Positions 51,069-60,140 are shown, counted from the stretch's first letter. The stretch is DNA of 64,000 nt from Georgenia satyanarayanai (GCF_900116375.1 NZ_UETB01000009.1:62001-126000); one strand, 5' to 3'. Notes: generated by a model not told the origin, from the sequence alone. A program made the numbers and translations.

Positions 51069-53449
51069 CGGGTCCGTCCCTGCCGGTCGAGCCCTGGTGC
51101 CTGCGTGAGCGCGGCCTGGACCTCGAGACGCTCGGGCGGATGGAGTCGCTGTTCGCACTGTCCAACGGCCACCTCGGGATGCGGGGCAACCTCGACGAGG
51201 GCGAGCCGGCCGACCAGCAGGGCACCTACCTGTCCGGCTTCTTCGAGCACCACCCGCTGCCCTACGCCGAGGGCGGCTACGGCTACCCCGAGTCCGGGCA
51301 GACGATCGTCAACGTCACCAACGGCAAGCTCATCCGCCTCCTCGTCGACGACGAGCCCTTCGACATGCGCTACGGCGAGGTCCTCGCCCACGAGCGCGTC
51401 CTCGACCTGCGCGCCGGGACGCTGCGCCGGGAGACCGACTGGATCTCCCCGGCGGGACGCCGGGTCATCGTGCGCTCCACCCGGCTGGTCTCCCTCACCC
51501 ACCGTGCCGTGGCCGCCATCGCGTACGAGGTCGAGCCCGTCGACGGCCCGGCGCGCGTCATCGTCCAGTCCCAGCTCGTCGCCAACGAGGCACCGCCGGA
51601 GGCCGACGACGGCGACCCTCGCGTGGCCGCCGCGCTCCAGGACCCGCTCGCCGCCGTGGCCCGGGACGTCGAGCAGGACGGCGCGATCCTCCTCCACCGC
51701 ACCCGTACGAGCGGGCTGCTCGTCGCGGCAGGGATGGACCACGACATCGAGTGCCCGCACCAGTACGAGGTGGAGCACGAGGCGCGGGACGACTGGGCGC
51801 GGACCACCATCGTCACGGTCCTCCAGCCCGGGGAGCCGCTGCGGATGGTCAAGCACCTCGCCTACGGCTGGTCCAGCGCCCGCAGCGAGCACGCCCTGCG
51901 CGACCAGGTGGCCGCCGCGCTCACCAGCGCGCGGTACGCGGGGTGGGACTCCCTCGTGCGCGACCAGCGCGCCTACCTCGACGACTTCTGGGGATCGGCC
52001 GACGTCGAGGTCGACGGCGACCCGATCCTCCAGCAGGCCGTCCGCTTCTGCCTCTTCCAGGTGCTCCAGGCGGGCGCGCGGGCCGAGGGCCGCGCCATCG
52101 GCGCCAAGGCACTCACCGGGACGGGCTACAACGGCCACACCTTCTGGGACATCGAGGGTTTCGTCCTGCCCGTCCTCGTCATGACGGCACCGGACGCCGC
52201 GGCGCACGCCCTGCGGTGGCGTGCCTCGACGCTGCCGATGGCCCAGGCGCGTGCCGCCACGCTCGGGCTGGCCGGGGCGGCCTTCCCCTGGCGCACCATC
52301 CAGGGGGAGGAGACCTCGGCGTACTGGCCGGCCGGCACCGCCGCCTTCCACCTCAACGCCGTCGTCGCGCGAGCCTTCGAGTACTACCGCCTCACGACCG
52401 GTGACGAGAGCCTGGACCGCGAGTGCGGGGCGGAGGTGCTCGTCGAGACGGCCCGGCTGTGGATGTCGTTGGGCCACCACGACCGCTCGGGTGCCTGGCA
52501 CGTCCAGGGCGTCACCGGCCCCGACGAGTACACCGCCGTCATCGACGACAACGTCTTCACCAACCTCATGGCCGCACGGAACCTGCGCTCGGCGGACGCG
52601 GCGTGCGAGCGCAACCCCGACGTCGCCCTCGCCCTGGGGGTGGACGGCGACGAGCGGGAGGCGTGGCGGGCCGCGGCCGAGGCCGTCCACGTCCCCTACG
52701 ACGCCGAGCTCGGTGTCCACCCGCAGTGCGAGGGTTTCACCCGGTACGGGGAGTGGGACTTCCACGACGGCGAGACCCGCTACCCGCTCATGCTCCACGC
52801 CCCCTACTTCCAGCTGTACCGCAAGCAGGTGGTCAAGCAGGCGGACCTCGTGCTCGCCATGCACTGGTGCGGGGAGGAGTTCACCGCCAAGGACAAGGCG
52901 TGGAACCTCGACTACTACGAGCGCCGCACCGTGCGGGACTCCTCGCTGTCGGCGTGCACGCAGGCGGTCATGTGTGCGGAGGTCGGGCACCTCGACCTGG
53001 CCCACGCCTACCTCCACGAGGCGGCCCTCGTCGACCTGCGCGACCTGCAGGGCAACACCGGCCAGGGCCTGCACATCGCCTCGTCCGCCGGGGCGTGGAC
53101 GGCGCTCGTCGACGGCTTCGGCGGGATGCGCGAGCGCGGGGACCAGCTGTGCGTGGCGCCCGCCCTGCCGGACTCGGTGACGCGACTGACCTTCCGCGTG
53201 CTCTGGCGGGGCATGGCGGTCAAGGTGGAGGCGAGCCACGACGAGGTCGTCTGCACGCTGCTGAGCGGCAACGGGGAGGGGATGGTGGTCCGGGTCTACG
53301 ACGAGGAGGTCGTCGTGCGGGCCGGCGAGCCGGTCACCTGCCGCGCCCAGCGGCGCGAGCCGCTGCTGCCCGCGCCGCCCCAGCCGGTGGGGCGCACCCC
53401 GCGCCCGGCGGGGCGCGAGCCCCTCTCGGTCGCCCGGAGCGCGTCGTGA
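51065..53449 (+). CDS. glycoside hydrolase family 65 disaccharide phosphorylase
   Basis: A 794-residue GH65 enzyme. The N-terminal beta-sandwich has ALSNGHLGMRGN, and the (alpha/alpha)6 catalytic barrel carries FWDIEGFVLPVL, the catalytic acid E488 in GPDEYTAV, and a phosphate-binding loop region with YFQLYRKQVVKQADLVLA in parts. It probably phosphorolyses trehalose, maltose or kojibiose to beta-glucose 1-phosphate, consumed by the adjacent beta-PGM. Acceptor specificity cannot be read. No transporter is next to it, so a cytosolic store such as trehalose is plausible. Mycobacteria have a similar pair. Confidence 0.92.
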   Translation: MTGPSLPVEPWCLRERGLDLETLGRMESLFALSNGHLGMRGNLDEGEPADQQGTYLSGFFEHHPLPYAEGGYGYPESGQTIVNVTNGKLIRLLVDDEPFDMRYGEVLAHERVLDLRAGTLRRETDWISPAGRRVIVRSTRLVSLTHRAVAAIAYEVEPVDGPARVIVQSQLVANEAPPEADDGDPRVAAALQDPLAAVARDVEQDGAILLHRTRTSGLLVAAGMDHDIECPHQYEVEHEARDDWARTTIVTVLQPGEPLRMVKHLAYGWSSARSEHALRDQVAAALTSARYAGWDSLVRDQRAYLDDFWGSADVEVDGDPILQQAVRFCLFQVLQAGARAEGRAIGAKALTGTGYNGHTFWDIEGFVLPVLVMTAPDAAAHALRWRASTLPMAQARAATLGLAGAAFPWRTIQGEETSAYWPAGTAAFHLNAVVARAFEYYRLTTGDESLDRECGAEVLVETARLWMSLGHHDRSGAWHVQGVTGPDEYTAVIDDNVFTNLMAARNLRSADAACERNPDVALALGVDGDEREAWRAAAEAVHVPYDAELGVHPQCEGFTRYGEWDFHDGETRYPLMLHAPYFQLYRKQVVKQADLVLAMHWCGEEFTAKDKAWNLDYYERRTVRDSSLSACTQAVMCAEVGHLDLAHAYLHEAALVDLRDLQGNTGQGLHIASSAGAWTALVDGFGGMRERGDQLCVAPALPDSVTRLTFRVLWRGMAVKVEASHDEVVCTLLSGNGEGMVVRVYDEEVVVRAGEPVTCRAQRREPLLPAPPQPVGRTPRPAGREPLSVARSAS

Positions 53450-53922
53450 GCGCCGCCGGCCCGGGTGAGGCCGCGGCCGTCACCGCGATGGAGGCCGCCG
53501 GCCTGGCGTACACCGTGACCCGGCACGGGCGGGTCAGCAGCCTGGAGGAGGCCGCCGCAGCACGGGGCGTGGAGCCCGCGGCGATCATCAAGACGATCGT
53601 CGTGCGGCGCGCGGAGGAGGACTACCTCCTCGTGCTCGTCCCCGGGGACCGGACGATCTCGTGGCCCAGGCTGCGGGCGCTGCTCGGCGTCAGCCGCCTG
53701 TCCATGCCCGACGCCGCCACGGCCCGGGAGGTGACCGGCTACGAGCGTGGCACGATCACGCCCTTCGGTGCGCTCCGGGCCTGGCCGGTCGTCGCCGACG
53801 AGCGCGTGAGCGGCACCGTCTCGATCGGCGCCGGCGCGCACGGCGTGGCGGCGACGGTCGACGGCGCGGCCCTCGTGGCGGCACTGGACGCGCGGGTCGC
53901 CGACGTCACGGACCCCGCCTGA
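53446..53922 (+). CDS. YbaK/EbsC-family aminoacyl-tRNA deacylase-like protein
   Basis: A 158-residue protein of the YbaK/ProX editing fold. The conserved Lys is in AAIIKTIVVR, the later GTITPFGAL loop and SIGAGAHGVAATVD are typical. These proteins hydrolyse mischarged aminoacyl-tRNAs in trans; the substrate here is unassigned. The GTG at 53446 overlaps the GH65 stop (GTGA); the long upstream extension in frame is an artefact inside GH65. It is a functional outlier in a sugar-phosphorylase operon. Confidence 0.87.
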   Translation: MSAAGPGEAAAVTAMEAAGLAYTVTRHGRVSSLEEAAAARGVEPAAIIKTIVVRRAEEDYLLVLVPGDRTISWPRLRALLGVSRLSMPDAATAREVTGYERGTITPFGALRAWPVVADERVSGTVSIGAGAHGVAATVDGAALVAALDARVADVTDPA

Positions 53923-53997
53923 CACCATCGTCCGCCCGAACCCGGTCCGGAGCGGCGCCTGCGGTGGGATGCTGGAGTCCCGCCGACGGGAGCCGAG

Positions 53998-54384
53998 ATG
54001 TCGCTCGAGGTGCTGGGCCCGCGCGCCTGCCGCCGCCTGCTCGATCAGGTGTCCGTGGCCTGGCTCGCCCACTGTGCCGACGGCGCCGCCCACATGGTGC
54101 CGGTGAACGTCGCCGTGCACGGCACCGAGGTCGTCGTCCGCAGCGCCTACGGTCGCTCGCTCACCGCCGTCGTCGAGGGCCGGCTCCTCACCATCGCCGC
54201 CGGGGACTTCGACGAGGAGACACGGACCGGCTGGTCGGTGACCGTGACCGGGCGGGCGCACCTCATCGGTGACGAGCTCGTCAACCCCGGTGCCCCGACG
54301 GTGGACGTGTGGGCCGACCTGACGTCCACCGTGCCCGTCGCCGTGCCGATGACCACGGTCACCGGCCGGCGCGTGCGGCGCTGA
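53998..54384 (+). CDS. pyridoxamine 5'-phosphate oxidase-like flavin/F420-binding protein
   Basis: A 128-residue split-barrel protein. The pattern LLDQVSVAWLAHCADGAAHMVPVN in parts (SVAWLAHC, HMVPVNVAV), then SVTVTGRAHLI matches the PNPOx-like/Rv1155-type superfamily. Cofactor (FMN, F420 or heme) and substrate are unknown. ATG 53998 is preceded by GGGAGCCGAG. It converges with the ABC transporter operon, 6 bp between stops. Confidence 0.82.
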   Translation: MSLEVLGPRACRRLLDQVSVAWLAHCADGAAHMVPVNVAVHGTEVVVRSAYGRSLTAVVEGRLLTIAAGDFDEETRTGWSVTVTGRAHLIGDELVNPGAPTVDVWADLTSTVPVAVPMTTVTGRRVRR

Positions 54385-54390
54385 GCACTC

Positions 54391-55185
54391 CTACTGGAGC
54401 AGGGTGCGGTCGTCGAGGCCGGCGCCCGCCTGCGCGAAGGCCTGGAGGAGGTCCTGGACCGTCGCCCGCTGCTTGCGCTCCCCGGCGATGTCGACGACCA
54501 CCCGGCCCTCGTGCATCATGATGAGCCGCGTGCCCACCCGCAGGGCCTGGTCCATGTTGTGGGTGACCATGAGCGTGGTGAGGTGGTGGCGCTCGACCGC
54601 CTCGGCGGTGAGCCGCGTGATGAGGTCCGCACGCTGGGGGTCCAGGGCCGCGGTGTGCTCGTCGAGCAGGAGGATCTTCGGCTCGCTGAAGGTCGCCATG
54701 AGGAGCGACAGCGCCTGGCGCTGGCCGCCGGAGAGCAGGCCGACCTTCATCTTGAGCCGGTTCTCCAGACCCAGCTCGAGGGAGGCGAGCTCGGAGCGGA
54801 AGAACTCGCGCTTGGCGCGGGTGACGCCGAGGCGCAGGGCGCGCGTCTTGCCGCGCGCGAAGGCGATGGCGAGGTTCTCCTCGATCGTCATGTCCGGGGC
54901 GGTGCCGGCGAGCGGGTCCTGGAAGACCCGGCCCACGTGGGCCGCGCGGCGGTGGTCGGGCAGGCGGGTGACGTCGTCGCCGTCGACGGTGACGGTGCCG
55001 GAGTCCGGGCTGATCCGGCCGGCGACGGTGTTGAGGAGGGTCGACTTGCCCGCGCCGTTGGAGCCAATGACGGTGGCGAACTCCCCAAGCTCCAGGCGCA
55101 GGGAGATCCCGGCGAGGGCGACCCGCTCGTTGGGCGTGCCGGGGAAGAAGGTCTTGGTGACCGAGTCGATCGCCAGCATGGTCAC
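54391..55185 (-). CDS. ABC transporter ATP-binding protein (TrpZ-like)
   Basis: A 264-residue ABC ATPase with Walker A GSNGAGKS, signature LSGGQRQAL, Walker B ILLLDEHTAALD (the usual Pro after Glu is His) and switch His in VTHNMDQA. It works with the upstream permease and binding protein. GTG 55185 overlaps the permease stop as GTGA; ATG 55179 is the alternative. The DEH variant is typical of the branched importer class with ABC_sub_bind proteins. Confidence 0.9.
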   Translation of the reverse strand: MTMLAIDSVTKTFFPGTPNERVALAGISLRLELGEFATVIGSNGAGKSTLLNTVAGRISPDSGTVTVDGDDVTRLPDHRRAAHVGRVFQDPLAGTAPDMTIEENLAIAFARGKTRALRLGVTRAKREFFRSELASLELGLENRLKMKVGLLSGGQRQALSLLMATFSEPKILLLDEHTAALDPQRADLITRLTAEAVERHHLTTLMVTHNMDQALRVGTRLIMMHEGRVVVDIAGERKQRATVQDLLQAFAQAGAGLDDRTLLQ

Positions 55186-56096
55186 CGGCCTCCCGTCGTC
55201 GTGGTCGTCGCTGCCGTGCGGCGCAGGGAACGCAGTGCCCTCACCCGCCGGAACACGCCCCACCGCGGCAGCAGGAGCGCGGTGACGACGAGGACGGCGG
55301 AGACGAGCTTCATGTCGTTGGCCTCGAGCCACGGCACCTGGAGGGCGAGCTGGATCGCCACCCGGTAGAGGACCGAGCCGAGCACGACGGCAAGCGTCGA
55401 GATGACGATGACGCGGGAGCCGAAGACGGCCTGGCCGAGGATGACCGAGGCGAGGCCGGCGATGATGAGGCCGATCCCCATCGAGATGTCCGCGAAGCCC
55501 TGGTACTGGGCGACGGCCGCGCCGGCGAGCCCGACGAGCCCGTTCGACAGGGCCAGTCCGAGGATCTTCGTGCGGTCGGTGTTGACGCCGAAGCTGCGGA
55601 TCATCGCCTCGTTGTCACCGGTGGCCTGGAGCGCCAGACCGGTGTCGGTGTGGAGGAACCAGTCGAGGGCGAGCTTGACGAGGATGGCCAGCCCCCCGAA
55701 GATCGCGATCGCCGCGGCTCCGCCGAGCAGGCCGCTGTCGCGCAGCGGCGTGATGAGCGTGTCCTCGCGCAGCAGCGGGACGTTCGCCCCGCCCATGATC
55801 CGCAGGTTGACCGAGTACAGGCCGATCTGGGTGAGGATGCCCGCGAGCAGCGGGTTGATCCCGCCCTTGGCGTGGAGCAGCCCGGTGACGACGCCCGCCG
55901 CCAGGCCCGCCACGCCGGCGGCGAGCGTGGCGAGGGCCGGGTGGGTGCCGCCCGTGATGAGGACGGCGGCGGTCGCGGCGCCCGTGGTGAAGCTGCCGTC
56001 CACCGTGAGGTCGGGGAAGTTGAGGATCCGGAAGGTCAGGTAGACCCCCAGCGCCATCACGGCGTAGATCAGCCCGAGCTCGATGGCTCCGATCAT
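55182..56096 (-). CDS. ABC transporter permease (TrpY-like)
   Basis: A 304-residue permease of the branched-chain type (BPD_transp_2) with about 8-9 membrane helices. Signature segments are LNFPDLTVDGSFTTGAATAAV (split NFPDLTVDGSF, TTGAATAAV), NPLLAGILTQIGLYSVNLRIMG in parts, and GDNEAMIRSFGVN, the cytosolic coupling loop. Pairs with the ATPase gene (GTGA overlap). The binding protein gene ends 13 bp before its start. Confidence 0.9.
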   Translation of the reverse strand: MIGAIELGLIYAVMALGVYLTFRILNFPDLTVDGSFTTGAATAAVLITGGTHPALATLAAGVAGLAAGVVTGLLHAKGGINPLLAGILTQIGLYSVNLRIMGGANVPLLREDTLITPLRDSGLLGGAAAIAIFGGLAILVKLALDWFLHTDTGLALQATGDNEAMIRSFGVNTDRTKILGLALSNGLVGLAGAAVAQYQGFADISMGIGLIIAGLASVILGQAVFGSRVIVISTLAVVLGSVLYRVAIQLALQVPWLEANDMKLVSAVLVVTALLLPRWGVFRRVRALRSLRRTAATTTTTGGR

Positions 56097-56109
56097 GACG
56101 AGCCCCGTG

Positions 56110-57108
56110 TCACTCGATGACGGTGTCGGCGCGCTCGACGAGCTCGGCGGGCAGCTCCACGCCCATCCGCTCGGCGGCGGCGGGGTTGACGATGAGCGGC
56201 CACTCCTCGAGCGTCTCGATGGGCATCTCGGCCGGGTCGGCGCCGCCGGTGAGGATCTGCACGGCCATCTCGCCGGTCTGGTAGCCCAGCTGCTCGTAGT
56301 CGATGCCGTAGGTGGCGATCGCGCCGCGCTCCACGGTGTCGCCGTCGGCGGACACGAGCGGGAGGGACTTCGACTCGGCCACCTGCAGCAGCGCCTCGAA
56401 GGACTGGATGACGGTGTTGTCGGTGGGGACGTAGAAGGCGTCGACGTCGAGGGAGTCGGCGGCCTGCTGCACCTCGCCGGAGTTCGTGATCGCGGCGGTC
56501 TCGATCTCGATCCCGAGCTCGGCGGCGGCCTCCTGGGCCAGCTCGACCTGCACCTCGGAGTTCACCTCACCGGAGCTGTAGACGATGCCGACGGTCTGGA
56601 CGTCGGGGGCGATCTCGGCGAGCAGCCCGAGCTGCTCGGCGACCGGGTTGAGGTCGCTCGTGCCGGTGAGGTTGCCACCGGGCGCGTCCCAGCTGTCGAC
56701 GAGGCCCGCGGCCTCCGGCTCGGTGACGGCGGTGATGAGGATCGGGACGTCGGTGATCGCCTGCGCGGCCGCCTGCGCCGTGGGCGTGGCGATCGCCAGG
56801 ACGAGGTCGTGCCCGGCGGAGGCGAAGCCGCTCGCGATCGAGATGGCGGTCGACTGGTCGCCCTGGGCGTTCTCCTCGTCGTACTCGACGTCGAGGCCGG
56901 CGTCCTCGAGGGCGGCCTTGAAGCCGACGAGGGAGGCGTCGAGCGAGGGGTGGGCGGCGATCTGCGTGACGCCGACGGAGTAGGTCCGGGCGTCGTCGCC
57001 GCCCGAGCCGGTGCCGTCCCCGGAGCCGCCGTCGTCGCTCCCGCAGGCGGCGAGGAGGAGGGCGGAGGCGGCCAGGGCGCCGGCCAGTCGGAGGGAGGTG
57101 CGCGTCAT
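56110..57108 (-). CDS. ABC_sub_bind substrate-binding lipoprotein (TrpX-like)
   Basis: A 332-residue lipoprotein with lipobox LAAC and Cys22, then a Gly/Ser/Asp-rich linker and a two-lobed PF04392-type binding fold (VGVTQIAAHPSLDASLVGFK in parts, DLVLAIATPTAQAAAQ, LTGTSDLNPVAEQL, VYSSGEVNSEVQ, DAFYVPTDNTV). Related Gram-positive proteins bind aromatic amino acids; the ligand here is an inference. First gene of the three-gene importer; a palindrome lies in its promoter region. Confidence 0.9.
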   Translation of the reverse strand: MTRTSLRLAGALAASALLLAACGSDDGGSGDGTGSGGDDARTYSVGVTQIAAHPSLDASLVGFKAALEDAGLDVEYDEENAQGDQSTAISIASGFASAGHDLVLAIATPTAQAAAQAITDVPILITAVTEPEAAGLVDSWDAPGGNLTGTSDLNPVAEQLGLLAEIAPDVQTVGIVYSSGEVNSEVQVELAQEAAAELGIEIETAAITNSGEVQQAADSLDVDAFYVPTDNTVIQSFEALLQVAESKSLPLVSADGDTVERGAIATYGIDYEQLGYQTGEMAVQILTGGADPAEMPIETLEEWPLIVNPAAAERMGVELPAELVERADTVIE

Positions 57109-57233
57109 CGGGGGGTCCTTCCAGGGGCACGGTTCGCGTCGCCGAAGCGTACTGGATGTGACCGCTATATGAGAACGTCGTCTCAGGCGGTGGCGGTCGG
57201 GTGGTGTCGGCACCCGCGGGTAGGTTGGTGCCC
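57109..57233. promoter_or_regulatory. divergent promoter region with 16-bp operator-like palindrome
   Basis: The palindrome TGAGA-ACGTCG-TCTCA (57170-57185) lies between the importer operon and the aldo-keto reductase gene. TACGCT on the minus strand may be the importer -10. On the plus strand TAGGTT (57221-57226) is 7 nt before the reductase ATG, a leaderless arrangement. Confidence 0.5.
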
Positions 57234-58244
57234 ATGGTCGCTCACAGGTACCTCGGCAACAGCGGTTTCAAGATCTCGGAGATCGTCTACGGCAACTGGC
57301 TCACCCACGCCTCGCAGGTGGAGAACGACGTCGCCACACGCTGCGTCCACGCCGCCCTCGACGCCGGCATCTCGAGCTTCGACACCGCCGACACCTACGC
57401 GAACACCCGCGCCGAGGAGGTGCTGGCGGACGCGCTCGCCGGCGTCCCGCGCCACGAGCTCGAGATCTTCACCAAGGTCTACTTCCCCATCGGCAAGAAG
57501 GGGCCCAACGACACCGGCCTGTCCCGCAAGCACATCCGCGACGGCATCGACGGGTCGCTGCGCCGCCTGCGCACCGACTACGTCGACCTCTACCAGGCCC
57601 ACCGCTACGACGTCCAGACCCCGCTCGAGGAGACGATGCAGGCCTTCGCCGACATCGTCCGCCAGGGCAAGGCGCTGTACATCGGCGTCTCGGAGTGGCC
57701 GGCGGACAAGCTCCGCGAGGGGCACGCGATGGCCCGCGAGCTGGGCTTCCAGCTCATCTCCAACCAGCCGAAGTACTCGATGCTGTGGCGGGTCATCGAG
57801 GAGGAGGTCGTCCCGGCCTCCCGCGAGCTCGGCATCGGGCAGATCGTCTTCTCGCCCGTCGCGCAGGGCATCCTCACCGGCAAGTACCAGCCCGGCCAGG
57901 CCGTTCCCGAGGGCTCGCGCGCCGCGGACACCAAGGGCGGCGCGCAGATGATCGACAAGGACGTGCACGACGACGTCCTCCTCACCCGCGTCCAGGAGCT
58001 GCGGCCGGTCGCCGAGGAGCTGGGCCTGTCGATGGCGCAGCTCGCCGTCGCGTGGGTGCTCCAGAACGAGAACGTCTCGGCCGCCATCATCGGCGCCTCG
58101 CGTCCGGAGCAGGTCGCCGAGAACGTCGCGGCCTCCGGGGTGGAGCTCCCGGCCGAGGTCCTCACCCGGATCGACGACATCCTCGGGGACTCGGTCGTGC
58201 GCGACCCGTCCCTGACGAACGTGCCGGAGACGCGCTTCGCCTAG
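57234..58244 (+). CDS. aldo/keto reductase (voltage-gated K+ channel beta-like)
   Basis: A 336-residue AKR. The tetrad is visible: Asp in FDTADTYANTRAEE, Tyr in the same segment, Lys in IFTKVYFP and His in YQAHRYDV. NADPH-binding IGASRPEQVAENV is at the C-terminus. It resembles the YghZ/Kv-beta class acting on aldehydes. ATG 57234 is decided by TAGGTT 7 nt upstream. Its stop codon overlaps the stop of the convergent flavodoxin gene within a single CTAG. Confidence 0.92.
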   Translation: MVAHRYLGNSGFKISEIVYGNWLTHASQVENDVATRCVHAALDAGISSFDTADTYANTRAEEVLADALAGVPRHELEIFTKVYFPIGKKGPNDTGLSRKHIRDGIDGSLRRLRTDYVDLYQAHRYDVQTPLEETMQAFADIVRQGKALYIGVSEWPADKLREGHAMARELGFQLISNQPKYSMLWRVIEEEVVPASRELGIGQIVFSPVAQGILTGKYQPGQAVPEGSRAADTKGGAQMIDKDVHDDVLLTRVQELRPVAEELGLSMAQLAVAWVLQNENVSAAIIGASRPEQVAENVAASGVELPAEVLTRIDDILGDSVVRDPSLTNVPETRFA

Positions 58245-58741
58245 GCGCCCGGGAGGACGAGGAGCCCGCGCCCCCACTCGGTGGCGCGCTCCTCCTCCCC
58301 GGGGGCCAGCGGCCCCTCGCTGCCATGGACGGCGAAGTGCTCCGGGGGCGCCACGACCGGGACCTTGAGCTGCCGCAGCCGCCGCACGACGGCGCGGGCG
58401 GCGCTCCCCGGCAGCTTCGACTCGTGGGTGCGGGTGTCGTAGACGGCGACGGGCACGGTGAGCTCCCCGCCCTCCTCGAGCCACTCGCGAATCCCCGGCC
58501 GCGACTCCTCCTCGAGCCCGGCCCGCTCCATCGCCTCGCGGCGTGAGTCGGGCCGGCTGAGGCCGAGCACGTGGGTCGGGGCGCCGATGACGAGGAGGTC
58601 GGCGTCGACCGCGCCCACCGGCGGGGCGTCCGCGACGTCGAGCACCTCGACCTCCGCGCCGGTGCGCAGCCCCGCGGCCACCGCCCGGGCCACCCGGCCG
58701 GTGTTGCCGAAGTGGGACTCGTACACGACGAGCGCCTTCAT
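58241..58741 (-). CDS. flavodoxin-like protein
   Basis: A 166-residue flavodoxin-fold protein. The phosphate-binding loop is YESHFGNTGRVA (T/S-x4-T-like), followed by GAPTHVLGLSRPDSR near the isoalloxazine site. About half the length shows typical alternation; a central insertion (ERAGLEEESRPGIREWLEEGG in parts) extends it. Likely FMN-binding electron carrier or quinone reductase relative; partner unknown. The ATG at 58741 begins the first strand KALVVYES. Confidence 0.86.
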   Translation of the reverse strand: MKALVVYESHFGNTGRVARAVAAGLRTGAEVEVLDVADAPPVGAVDADLLVIGAPTHVLGLSRPDSRREAMERAGLEEESRPGIREWLEEGGELTVPVAVYDTRTHESKLPGSAARAVVRRLRQLKVPVVAPPEHFAVHGSEGPLAPGEEERATEWGRGLLVLPGA

Positions 58742-58816
58742 CCTGGTCGCCTCCTCCGCACGGTGGTCCGGGCAGGCTACTGGACGTGCCCGCCGGTGCG
58801 CGGCACGATGCCGGGC

Positions 58817-59335
58817 ATGGCGATCGACCCGGACACCAAGGACTGGACGTGGGTGCTGCAGCGCCCCTGCCCCGAGTGCGGCACCGAGGCCGCCGCCCAC
58901 ACCCCGGCGACGACGGCGCAGGTGCTCGAGGACGCCGTCGTGCGCTGGGAGGCGGTGCTGCGCCGTCCGGACGTCGCGCGGCGCCCGGACGGGAGCACGT
59001 GGTCACCGCTGGAGTACGCGGCGCACGTGCGCGACGTGTGTGGGGTGTTCCGCGAGCGGCTCCACCTCATCCTCACCGAGGACGACCCGACCTTCCCGAA
59101 CTGGGACCAGGACGCCGCGGCCGTCGCGGGCCGGTACGGCGAGCAGGAGCCGGCGGCGGTCGCCGAGGAGCTGGCCGTGAACGCCCGCGCCGTCGGTGCG
59201 GACTTCGACGCCGTCCCCCAGGACCGGTGGGAGCGCAGCGGCCTGCGCAGCAACGGCTCGCCCTTCACCGTGCGCACGCTGAGCCAGTACTTCCTCCACG
59301 ACGTGCTCCACCACCTGCACGACGTCGGCGGCTGA
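58817..59335 (+). CDS. DinB/YfiT-like putative metal-dependent protein
   Basis: A 172-residue DinB-like four-helix protein. Potential metal ligands are His in LEYAAHVRDV and in the C-terminal LHDVLHHLHDVG. Actinobacterial members include mycothiol-dependent transferases, but activity here is not established. Two cysteines near the N-terminus (RPCPECG) form a rubredoxin-like knuckle. ATG 58817 is chosen; ATG 58808 is in frame. The stop is 1 bp from the UbiA gene end. Confidence 0.83.
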   Translation: MAIDPDTKDWTWVLQRPCPECGTEAAAHTPATTAQVLEDAVVRWEAVLRRPDVARRPDGSTWSPLEYAAHVRDVCGVFRERLHLILTEDDPTFPNWDQDAAAVAGRYGEQEPAAVAEELAVNARAVGADFDAVPQDRWERSGLRSNGSPFTVRTLSQYFLHDVLHHLHDVGG

Positions 59336-59336
59336 G

Positions 59337-60140
59337 TCAGGCCGCCCGCACGAGGAGGACGACGACGTTGGCGAGCGCAATGGCCATCGCCGCGTGGAAG
59401 GGGGCGCGGCCCGGCCGCCCGAGGGAGACGACGGCCAGCACCCCGGCACCGGCGAGCACCGCCCACGCCCACGCCGGCACGGGACCGCCTGGCCCCAGCA
59501 CGGCGACGGCCGTGCCGGTGAGGAGGACGACGACGGCGAGCACGCCCGAGGCCCTCGCCCCGAGCCGGTGGGGCAGGCCGCGGACACCCGTGGCGGCGTC
59601 GTCGTCGAGGTCGGGCAGGACGTTGACGACGTGCGCGCCGGCGCCGAGCAGGCCGCCGACGGCGGGCATCCACCATGGCGGCAGCACCGGCGGGTCCAGC
59701 GCCAGCCACGGCACCACCGGCAGCGCGGCGAAGGCGACGACGTAGGGCAGCCACGAGACGACCGTCGACTTCAGGCCGAGGTTGTAGGCCCACCCGCCGC
59801 CGACGAGGAGCAGGTGCGCCAGGGCCGCGCGCACCCCGAGGGCGAGGGACAGCGCGACCGTGGCCGCCACCGTGAGGCCGAGCGCCAGCGCGACGGCCCG
59901 CGTGCTCAGCACCCCGGTCGCCAGCGGCTTGTCCGCCCGCCCGACGGCGCGGTCGCGGGCGGCGTCGAGGAGGTCGTTGGACCAGCCGATGGACAGCTGG
60001 CCGGTGAGCACCGCCAGGCCGACGAGCAGCGTGCCGCCCGGCCCGTGCCCCGCGCCCACGGCCAGCAGCACGGCCAGCGCGGTGACGACCACGGTCGGCG
60101 CCGGGTGGCTGGCTCGGGCGAGCGCGGTGATGACGGGCAC
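59337..60140 (-). CDS. UbiA-family prenyltransferase
   Basis: A 267-residue membrane protein with about 8-9 helices. The first Asp-rich motif is NDLLDAARD (with the following DKPLATG), and the second is DLDDDAATG. These bind prenyl diphosphate through Mg2+. UbiA enzymes attach an isoprenoid to an aromatic or other acceptor in the membrane. The GTG start at 60140 is 6 nt after TAGCCT, so leaderless. It is divergent from a type III PKS gene only 29 bp away, making a PKS-derived aromatic acceptor plausible. Confidence 0.9.
   Translation of the reverse strand: MPVITALARASHPAPTVVVTALAVLLAVGAGHGPGGTLLVGLAVLTGQLSIGWSNDLLDAARDRAVGRADKPLATGVLSTRAVALALGLTVAATVALSLALGVRAALAHLLLVGGGWAYNLGLKSTVVSWLPYVVAFAALPVVPWLALDPPVLPPWWMPAVGGLLGAGAHVVNVLPDLDDDAATGVRGLPHRLGARASGVLAVVVLLTGTAVAVLGPGGPVPAWAWAVLAGAGVLAVVSLGRPGRAPFHAAMAIALANVVVLLVRAA

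Noticed and set aside
50975-53239. Long minus-strand frame opposite the GH65 gene
   Set aside because: Composition is that of an antisense of GC-biased codons; the plus-strand enzyme has clear catalytic motifs.
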